Source: Simiduia curdlanivorans
Lineage (GTDB): Bacteria; Pseudomonadota; Gammaproteobacteria; Pseudomonadales; Cellvibrionaceae
NCBI RefSeq assembly: GCF_030409605.1
Contig: NZ_JAUFQG010000004.1
Coordinates: 1,483,501-1,547,500 of the forward strand
Reading direction: 5' to 3'
Length of the DNA: 64,000 nt
Part shown: positions 58,262 through 64,000 of the stretch, in pieces
Layout of the letters: every line of letters starts with the position of its first letter
Position numbering within the stretch: the stretch's first letter is position 1
Translations under genes and position numbers: made by a program
The notes under the pieces: generated by a model
The model's input: only the letters and a program-made list of their open reading frames with translations
What the model was told of the DNA's origin: nothing
The model's database searches: none

Positions 58262-59229
58262 TGAGTGCTATCGCGGATGCGCCAACGACACATGCGGTGG
58301 AGATAAAACTCGCCAACCCGCGGGGTTTTTGTGCCGGTGTCGATCGTGCCATCGATATTGTCAATCGAGCGCTCGATGTATTTGGTGCGCCTATTTATGT
58401 GCGCCATGAAGTTGTGCACAACAAATTTGTGGTCGAGGACTTGCGCGCTCGAGGCGCGATTTTTGTCGATGAGCTGGAAGAAGTGCCAGACGACACGATT
58501 GTTATTTTCAGTGCCCATGGCGTCTCACAAGCGGTGCGCAAAGAGGCGGATGGTCGGCAGCTCAGGGTGTTCGATGCCACCTGCCCATTGGTGACAAAGG
58601 TTCATATCGAAGTTACCCGCTACTCTCGCTCGGGTACAGAGTGCATTCTCATTGGTCACCAGGGGCATCCTGAGGTCGAAGGCACCATGGGCCAATACGA
58701 GCGGGTGAATGGCGGTGCTATCTATCTGATTGAAGACGAGCAGCAGGTTGCCAGCCTGGTGGTAAAAGACCCGAATAATCTCGCCTATGTGACCCAAACA
58801 ACCTTGTCGATGGATGATACGGCTCTGGTTATTGATGCGCTACGCGCTAAGTTTCCCAATATCAAAGGCCCAAAGAAAGACGACATCTGCTACGCCACCA
58901 CCAATCGCCAAGATGCCGTTAAACAGCTCGCGCTGGAGTGTGATCTCGTGCTGGTTGTTGGCTCCGTCAATAGCTCCAATTCCAATCGCTTGCGCGAATT
59001 GGCCCAGCGCTGTGGTGCAGAGGCTTATCTCATTGATTCGGCAGAAGATATTTCTGCAGAGTGGCTCAGCGGTAAGCGCTCTATCGGCGTGACAGCCGGG
59101 GCTTCCGCACCAGAAGTATTGGTGCGCCAGGTGATTCAGCAGCTTGAGCAGTTCGGTGCTCAGGCGCCTCAGGAGATGTCTGGCGCTGTGGAAACCATTG
59201 CGTTCTCCTTGCCTAAAGAGCTCCGTTAA
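58261..59229 (+). CDS. ispH: 4-hydroxy-3-methylbut-2-enyl diphosphate reductase
   Basis: 322 residues. The three cysteines for the [4Fe-4S] cluster are in NPRGFCAGVDRA (Cys24), DATCPLVTKVH and DDICYATTNRQ. HEVVHN, GHPEVEGTMGQ and SSNSNRL line the substrate diphosphate site. It makes isopentenyl and dimethylallyl diphosphate in the last step of the MEP pathway. The start overlaps the fkpB stop by one base. It is the last gene of the ribF-to-ispH run and converges on the pilin gene. Confidence 0.97.
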   Translation: MSAIADAPTTHAVEIKLANPRGFCAGVDRAIDIVNRALDVFGAPIYVRHEVVHNKFVVEDLRARGAIFVDELEEVPDDTIVIFSAHGVSQAVRKEADGRQLRVFDATCPLVTKVHIEVTRYSRSGTECILIGHQGHPEVEGTMGQYERVNGGAIYLIEDEQQVASLVVKDPNNLAYVTQTTLSMDDTALVIDALRAKFPNIKGPKKDDICYATTNRQDAVKQLALECDLVLVVGSVNSSNSNRLRELAQRCGAEAYLIDSAEDISAEWLSGKRSIGVTAGASAPEVLVRQVIQQLEQFGAQAPQEMSGAVETIAFSLPKELR

Positions 59230-59258
59230 TATCATTTTGAAGTCGGCAATAGGTTTAG

Positions 59259-59822
59259 CTAGCAGCTTATATCGACCCCTGACGATGTTTCAGGGATGCC
59301 ATTGTTGTTGAGGTCGAGGCCTTGCCGGGCGCGACCCGCTTTGTTGAGGATAAGGACTCTGCCGTAGTGGGCATCTTTACTTTTTGGGCAGTAATAAAAA
59401 CTTCCATTTTGATGTAATGTAAAGCCTCTCGGGCTAAAACTTAAATAATTTTTATTGCCAAAGGCCTTCCATTTAATCTGGCTGCCAGGTTCGAAGGCTT
59501 GTGTCGCGTAAACGAGTGTTTCACCTTCGTCCAAGTATCCGTTTATATTTTGGTCTATAAAAATATTGATGCCTTCTTGCCAGTTGTCTCCGCAGCTCGA
59601 ATCATTTTCTCTTGGGCAGAGTGTTGTTGTTTGCCCAAGCATGATTGCTTGTGTTCGGGCAAGAATAATTGTTCTGGTTAGTAGGTCAGTTGTTGTAATG
59701 GCTTTGTTTTGTTCAACGAGATGTTGAAATGCTGGGACGCCAATGCTGGAAATAATCACAATAATCGAAATGCTGATGATTAGTTCCAGCAATGTAAAGC
59801 CTAAACAAACTCCTTGTTTCAT
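59259..59822 (-). CDS. GspH/FimT-type minor pseudopilin
   Basis: 187 residues with a class III signal peptide: a short leader ending in Gly8, then FTLLELIISISIIVIISS with Glu at +5 of the mature protein, the PilD cleavage pattern. The C-terminal part has the FimT/GspH layout with conserved SFSPRGFTLHQNGSFYYC split over two strands and four cysteines. Minor pilins of this type help start type IV pilus assembly. It is followed in the chromosome by ispH on the other strand and preceded by pilR. No other pilins are adjacent, unlike the larger fimTU-pilVWX cluster of Pseudomonas. Confidence 0.85.
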   Translation of the reverse strand: MKQGVCLGFTLLELIISISIIVIISSIGVPAFQHLVEQNKAITTTDLLTRTIILARTQAIMLGQTTTLCPRENDSSCGDNWQEGINIFIDQNINGYLDEGETLVYATQAFEPGSQIKWKAFGNKNYLSFSPRGFTLHQNGSFYYCPKSKDAHYGRVLILNKAGRARQGLDLNNNGIPETSSGVDISC

Positions 59823-59917
59823 ATGGCCATCCTTGGCTCGGTCTAATTGTTTGCCGCCTTGTATGATTTCTACAATAGCTGGTTATTTTAATGCTTGGGT
59901 AAAAGTAGCTGACTAAA

Positions 59918-61255
59918 TCAATCTGTGTCAAGTCCTAGCTTTTTCAAGCGATAGCGCAGCGAGCGAAAGCTGATGCCGAGCTTTTTAGCAGCTTCAGTTC
60001 TGTTCCAGCGTGTTTCTTCTAACGCTTTGGTAATATAAGACATTTCAATTTCCTCGAGTTTCTTATCAAGCGCCTGCCCATTCAACTCTTCACTCTGTGT
60101 TGCGGAAGTTTCCACTTGCATCGGTGCAAGTTGAAGGTCATCTCCACGAATAGTGTTCCCTTCACAGAGTGTAAAGGCCCTTTCAAGGGTGTTTTCTAGT
60201 TCGCGCACGTTACCTGGAAAGGGGTAGCGTTTGAGGTGCTTGATCGCATCTGGTGTTAGTGTGATTTTTTCTGAGTCATAAGTTGCAGCAAGTTTATTCA
60301 GTATTGCGGAAGTTAAAGCTTCAAGGTCGTCCATTCGCTCTCGCAGTGCCGGTGCGTGTAGATGAATGACGTTTATTCGATAATATAAATCTTGCCTGAA
60401 GTTGCCGGCTACAATCTCATTTTGCAAATTTTTATGCGTGGCACTTAGAATACGAATGTTTGTTTTTTGCTCTGCTTGGGTTCCGACCGGTCTGATAGCC
60501 TTTTCTTGGATAGCTCTTAATAGTTTTACTTGCATGTCTAGTGGCAGGTCTGCTACTTCATCTAAAAAAAGTGTGCCGCCCTCTGCCGCTTGAAATAAAC
60601 CAATTTTGTCGGCGTTGGCGCCTGTGAAACTGCCTTTTTTATGACCGAAAAACTCACTCTCCATAAGTTCTCTGGGTATCGCACCACAGTTTATTGCGAT
60701 GAATGGTCCATCGCATCTGGGGCCTTGCGCGTGGATGGAGCGCGCAATGAGTTCCTTGCCGCAGCCTGATTCCCCCGTGATTAGAATGGGTGCTTGGCTT
60801 CTGGCTAATTTATGAATTTGCTGTTTCAGCTTGCGCATCACATCGGTAGTGCCGACCAGTAACTCATTGTCCAGCGCCGCTTCTGGTGCACCAGATTTGG
60901 TCGCGGTTTTTACCAATGCGCGCAATCTTTCAATGTCGATAGGCTTTGACAAAAAGTCAAAGGCACCTGCTTTCATGGATTCTATGGCTATGTCGACGTT
61001 GCCGTGTGCGGTAATGACGGCAACGGGTAAATCTGGGTGATTGCTTTGAATGAGCTTTACCAGGTCTATGCCGCTGCCGTCTGGCATTCTCATATCGGTT
61101 AGGCAGATGTCAAATTGATGTGCAGCGAGTGCTTGCTCGGCCTCCCTGAGTGATGCGGCAAGCACGCAATTAAAATTCATCCTGGTCAGGGTGATATTCA
61201 GGAGCTCTAATATGTCTGGCTCATCATCAACAATGAGCGCGGAATTCTTGTTCAA
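59918..61255 (-). CDS. pilR: PilR, sigma-54 response regulator of type IV pili
   Basis: 445 residues from TTG 61255: AAAGGG sits seven bases upstream, and the TTG overlaps the pilS TGA by four bases. The receiver has VDDEPD and phosphoacceptor Asp54 in CLTDMRMPDG. The AAA+ domain (about 135-370) has GESGCGKE, the sigma-54 contact loop GSFTGA (Ser for Ala, a common variant) and LFLDEVADLP. The Fis-type HTH at the C-terminus is WNRTEAAKKLGISFRSLRYRL. In related bacteria PilR activates pilA transcription; pilA is not in this window. Confidence 0.92.
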   Translation of the reverse strand: MNKNSALIVDDEPDILELLNITLTRMNFNCVLAASLREAEQALAAHQFDICLTDMRMPDGSGIDLVKLIQSNHPDLPVAVITAHGNVDIAIESMKAGAFDFLSKPIDIERLRALVKTATKSGAPEAALDNELLVGTTDVMRKLKQQIHKLARSQAPILITGESGCGKELIARSIHAQGPRCDGPFIAINCGAIPRELMESEFFGHKKGSFTGANADKIGLFQAAEGGTLFLDEVADLPLDMQVKLLRAIQEKAIRPVGTQAEQKTNIRILSATHKNLQNEIVAGNFRQDLYYRINVIHLHAPALRERMDDLEALTSAILNKLAATYDSEKITLTPDAIKHLKRYPFPGNVRELENTLERAFTLCEGNTIRGDDLQLAPMQVETSATQSEELNGQALDKKLEEIEMSYITKALEETRWNRTEAAKKLGISFRSLRYRLKKLGLDTD

Positions 61256-62868
61256 TTTAACACCCTTTGATCGTGTGCTAGGCAAATTCTAAAGCAGCTT
61301 TTACCTTCTGATGTCGGCTTATATTCTAGTGTTGCTTCGTTCGCGTCGCACAGTTCTTTCGAGAGGTAGAGGCCAAGGCCTGTTCCACTTACGTGATCGG
61401 TATTGAACGGTTCGAACAGTAACGTTGCTTTGTCTTTGCTGATTCCGGTGCCTGCATCGACGACATCTATATATGGCAATCCAGATCTTTCATCGATGCC
61501 TGTAATTAAAACAAGGCTTTGTATCCCTGTGCTAGCTTGGCTATAGCGCAAGCCATTGTCGCAGAGATTTATCATAACTTGGTGAAGCTGTGAAACATCC
61601 ATAGTTGCGAGTAGCGATGCGTGCTGATGTTGGGTTTGAATGTGTGCTTGGTTATAGGGACCTTGTTGAAGCTCTTCAACAAAATTTTCTACCCAGGAGA
61701 TAACATCAAAGGTCTGTGCTTTGGCTTGTTGGCGGCGTGAAAGCTGAAGTACGTTTTCGATAATGTTGTTTACTCGCTCTGAATGGCGAGCAATGATCGC
61801 CGTCAGATTTCTATCTTCAGCCGCAATCGTAGGCGACTCCGCCAGTAGTTGCCCAGCGTGACTGATTGCACCTAGAGGGTTTCTCACTTCATGGGCAATG
61901 CTGGCTGTTAGTCTTCCAAGTGAGGCAAGTTTCAGTTGTTGTGCATGTTGCATGAGTTGACGATTGTCTTCTAAAAAAATAAGTGTATCACTTTGCTGGT
62001 CAATTTTTAGTGCGGCAAAACTCACTCTCACCTCCTTACTGCTACCCTCCGGCTTAAACAGCTGCTGCTTGTGCGCGCCGCTTACGGACCAGCGCTGGAG
62101 CATATCTTTAATAGGTGTGGGTATACTTGTTAAGGGTTCGCTTGAGGGGATGCTGAGCAGTCTGTATGCCGCGTTGTTAGCTAGAACCAATGCGTGGCTT
62201 TTATTTGTCACGATGATGCCGGTGTTCATGCGCTCGACAATTTGTTGCGCCAAAGACTGTATGTGTTGTGCTAGCGCCGCCTGTTGCTTCGCTTCCGTTT
62301 GGCTAGTTTGTAGCCGAAGGGTGAGGTACCTAAATAACAGCGCCGTTAGAAATAAGAGAATGCCGAGCGCGCCGGCTGAAAATAAACTGCGGTCGCCCCC
62401 GTTTTTGGCGACAGCATCTAACACGCCGGCGCCAATGGCGGACAGGCTTGAAAAAGCGGCCAATAGTAGTGAGAGCTGCTGGTTTAAGAATATACCGCCG
62501 TAGGCGACGGTAATAATGAGTAGGTAGCCTAAGCTGCTAGTGGCATTGCCGCTGCTGTTAACGAGTAGTGTTATTGCGGCGATATCAATAGTCAGTTGGA
62601 TTAAAAGTTGCCGTTGGCTTGGTTGAAAGTTTTTGCGCCAAAGTGAGATGAGAGTCCATAGGCCTATCAGCGTGTAGATAATACAGGTGTAAGAAAAGAC
62701 GCTCGGGGCTAGGTTACCTAGGGTGTTGGATGAAACCCCGCCGTGAAACATAAACAGTAATAGCGCACCTAAAAGCACTCGGTAGTAGCTGTATATGCGT
62801 AAAAGCGTGAGCGTACTTTCAAAACCAAGTAGGTCGTTTTGTTGAGTTTCGTTTTTAGGTGTCGTCAT
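61252..62868 (-). CDS. pilS: PilS, membrane histidine kinase of type IV pili
   Basis: 538 residues: six N-terminal membrane spans (about 25-195), a PAS-like domain (about 205-310, with MNTGIIVTNKSHALVLANNAA), and the kinase core. The H-box is SIAHEVRNPLGAISHAG with the phosphorylated His; the ATP-binding domain has NLCDNGLRYSQ, DAGTGISKD and GTGLGLYLSKEL. It phosphorylates or dephosphorylates PilR in response to pilin in the membrane. The gene is divergent from nadE and translationally coupled to pilR. Confidence 0.92.
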   Translation of the reverse strand: MTTPKNETQQNDLLGFESTLTLLRIYSYYRVLLGALLLFMFHGGVSSNTLGNLAPSVFSYTCIIYTLIGLWTLISLWRKNFQPSQRQLLIQLTIDIAAITLLVNSSGNATSSLGYLLIITVAYGGIFLNQQLSLLLAAFSSLSAIGAGVLDAVAKNGGDRSLFSAGALGILLFLTALLFRYLTLRLQTSQTEAKQQAALAQHIQSLAQQIVERMNTGIIVTNKSHALVLANNAAYRLLSIPSSEPLTSIPTPIKDMLQRWSVSGAHKQQLFKPEGSSKEVRVSFAALKIDQQSDTLIFLEDNRQLMQHAQQLKLASLGRLTASIAHEVRNPLGAISHAGQLLAESPTIAAEDRNLTAIIARHSERVNNIIENVLQLSRRQQAKAQTFDVISWVENFVEELQQGPYNQAHIQTQHQHASLLATMDVSQLHQVMINLCDNGLRYSQASTGIQSLVLITGIDERSGLPYIDVVDAGTGISKDKATLLFEPFNTDHVSGTGLGLYLSKELCDANEATLEYKPTSEGKSCFRICLAHDQRVLN

Positions 62869-62984
62869 ATGGCGTCCGAATCTGCTGGCGTACTCACTAT
62901 ATATTACTGTTTATGGAAACGGTATTTTGCGTTCCGTGCATGTTTGGTCGACAATAGCGCCCCCTGGTAGTCGGTGATCGAATA

Positions 62985-64000
62985 ATGCAGCCAAAACCCT
63001 TGAATATAGTACTTGCGCAAATTAATCCTTTGGTCGGTGATATTGACGGCAATACCGCACTTGTTATCGCTAGGGCCGAGCAAGCTGTGGCTGAGCATCA
63101 AGCCAATTTGGTGTTGTTTCCCGAGTTGGTTATAACGGGCTATCCGCCTGAGGATTTACTGCTTCGGCCTAGCTTGGAGTGGCGTATTGATCGGGCTATA
63201 GAGGCAATTTGCCAGGCAGGCTTGCGCGCCGACATCCTGATCGGCTACCCGAAGGTCGTGGCTGGTCGCGTGTTCAACATGGCGGGTTATATATCGGCAG
63301 GTAAGCTGGTTGCCGAATACGCAAAGCAGCAGCTGCCAAATTTTCAGGTATTTGATGAAAAAAGGTATTTCCTGCCAGGCAATCAGGCTTGTATTGTGGA
63401 AATTGCAGGCATAAAGGCTGCAATATCCGTATGCGAAGATATTTGGCATCAAGAACCCATGTTGCAAGCCCGAGAGGCTGGTGCTCAGCTGATGTTGAAT
63501 ATTAATGCCTCGCCCTATCATTGCGGTAAGACTCAGGAACGACGGGCTTTGTTGGCAGAACGGGCTGTCCAGGGTGACATGCCGATTGTGTATATCAATC
63601 AGGTCGGCGGTCAGGATGAGTTGGTGTTTGACGGCCATTCAATGATTGTTGATCGCTTGGGTAAGGTTGTTATGCAGGCGCCGGCCTTCGAAGAGGGTTT
63701 GTACCCGGCGCAAATTTCTATTGAAGGCTCGGTGAAAGTCACATCGGCAGTGCAGGCTGCCGATGTGGATTCACTGGAAAGTGTCTATAGCGCTCTCGTG
63801 TTGGGTGTTCGCGACTACGTCAATAAGAACGGCTTTAAGGGTGTTGTTTTAGGCTTATCTGGCGGTATCGATTCAGCCCTAACCCTCGCCATTGCGGTTG
63901 ATGCCTTGGGTAAAGATCGGGTTGAGGCGGTGATGATGCCCTTTCGTTATACGTCACAGTTGAGCCTTGATGATGCTGCAGACCAAGCAAAGCGACTGGG
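62985..64000 (+). CDS. nadE: Glutamine-dependent NAD+ synthetase, 5' part (runs off the right edge)
   Basis: 338 complete codons from ATG 62985, so the gene is partial. The N-terminal nitrilase-type glutaminase domain has the catalytic Glu in VLFPELVITGYPPEDLL, the Lys in AKQQLPNFQVFDEKRYF (between those blocks) and Cys in AISVCEDIWH. The synthetase domain begins near residue 255, with the pyrophosphate loop VLGLSGGIDSALTLAI. The enzyme amidates deamido-NAD using ammonia released from glutamine. GGTGA lies upstream of the ATG. It is divergent from pilS with a 116-bp spacer. Confidence 0.95.
   Translation, partial: MQPKPLNIVLAQINPLVGDIDGNTALVIARAEQAVAEHQANLVLFPELVITGYPPEDLLLRPSLEWRIDRAIEAICQAGLRADILIGYPKVVAGRVFNMAGYISAGKLVAEYAKQQLPNFQVFDEKRYFLPGNQACIVEIAGIKAAISVCEDIWHQEPMLQAREAGAQLMLNINASPYHCGKTQERRALLAERAVQGDMPIVYINQVGGQDELVFDGHSMIVDRLGKVVMQAPAFEEGLYPAQISIEGSVKVTSAVQAADVDSLESVYSALVLGVRDYVNKNGFKGVVLGLSGGIDSALTLAIAVDALGKDRVEAVMMPFRYTSQLSLDDAADQAKRL

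Overview
The window reads as chromosomal DNA of a marine-type gammaproteobacterium, most likely Cellvibrionaceae or a close relative (order Cellvibrionales/Pseudomonadales). This is inferred from the housekeeping order rplU-rpmA-obgE-proB, rpsT, murJ, ribF-ileS-lspA-fkpB-ispH, a fabA-fabB pair and pilS-pilR, combined with a complete-looking exosortase/PEP-CTERM exopolysaccharide locus. The species cannot be named from sequence alone. No tRNA, rRNA, insertion sequence, phage or CRISPR array was seen.

Region 1 (1-17.2 kb): surface polysaccharide genes. The left edge cuts a polysaccharide deacetylase, preceded in its operon by an ATP-grasp ligase. Divergent from these are a GT4 glycosyltransferase, a low-molecular-weight tyrosine phosphatase, an O-antigen ligase/polymerase-like membrane protein and a secreted lectin-fold protein. 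A long leftward cluster (14.8 to 5.8 kb) carries four glycosyltransferases, an ABC flippase-type exporter, a membrane acyltransferase and a CapK/PaaK-like AMP-ligase. A rightward pair encodes a membrane GT2 and a DegT-type aminotransferase. By eye the 5.8-13.7 kb part is richer in A+T than the housekeeping half.

Region 2 (17.2-20.6 kb): the sorting unit. An exosortase fused to an EpsI-like domain lies downstream of a PEP-CTERM substrate gene. That gene has a well-spaced sigma-54 promoter, and a strong hairpin separates it from the exosortase gene.

Region 3 (20.6-36.5 kb): the most unusual part, a three-protein NRPS/PKS/NRPS assembly line. The order is formyltransferase - truncated condensation-like - adenylation split by a luciferase-like monooxygenase and a methyltransferase - carrier; then KS-AT-KR-DH-carrier; then C-A-carrier. 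A translationally coupled membrane-anchored protein of unknown function follows. Both adenylation domains carry a glycine-type specificity code read by eye. No thioesterase, reductase or phosphopantetheinyl transferase gene is present in the window. Its position inside the exosortase locus, next to prsR/prsK and behind a possible sigma-54 promoter, suggests a secondary metabolite co-regulated with, or incorporated into, the extracellular matrix.

Region 4 (36.6-40.9 kb): a small FN3 lipoprotein and the PrsK/PrsR two-component system. PrsR is a sigma-54 activator and the obvious candidate regulator of regions 2 and 3. A perfect 18-bp palindrome lies upstream of prsK.

Region 5 (40.9-64 kb): conserved core. 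It holds an RmlD-like protein, fabB and fabA, ispB, rplU-rpmA-obgE-proB, rpsT, an HD-GYP protein, murJ, two small DUF proteins, an FKBP isomerase, ribF-ileS-lspA-fkpB-ispH, a FimT-like minor pilin, pilR-pilS and the 5' part of nadE. Two nine-copy heptamer arrays flank a terminator between proB and rpsT.
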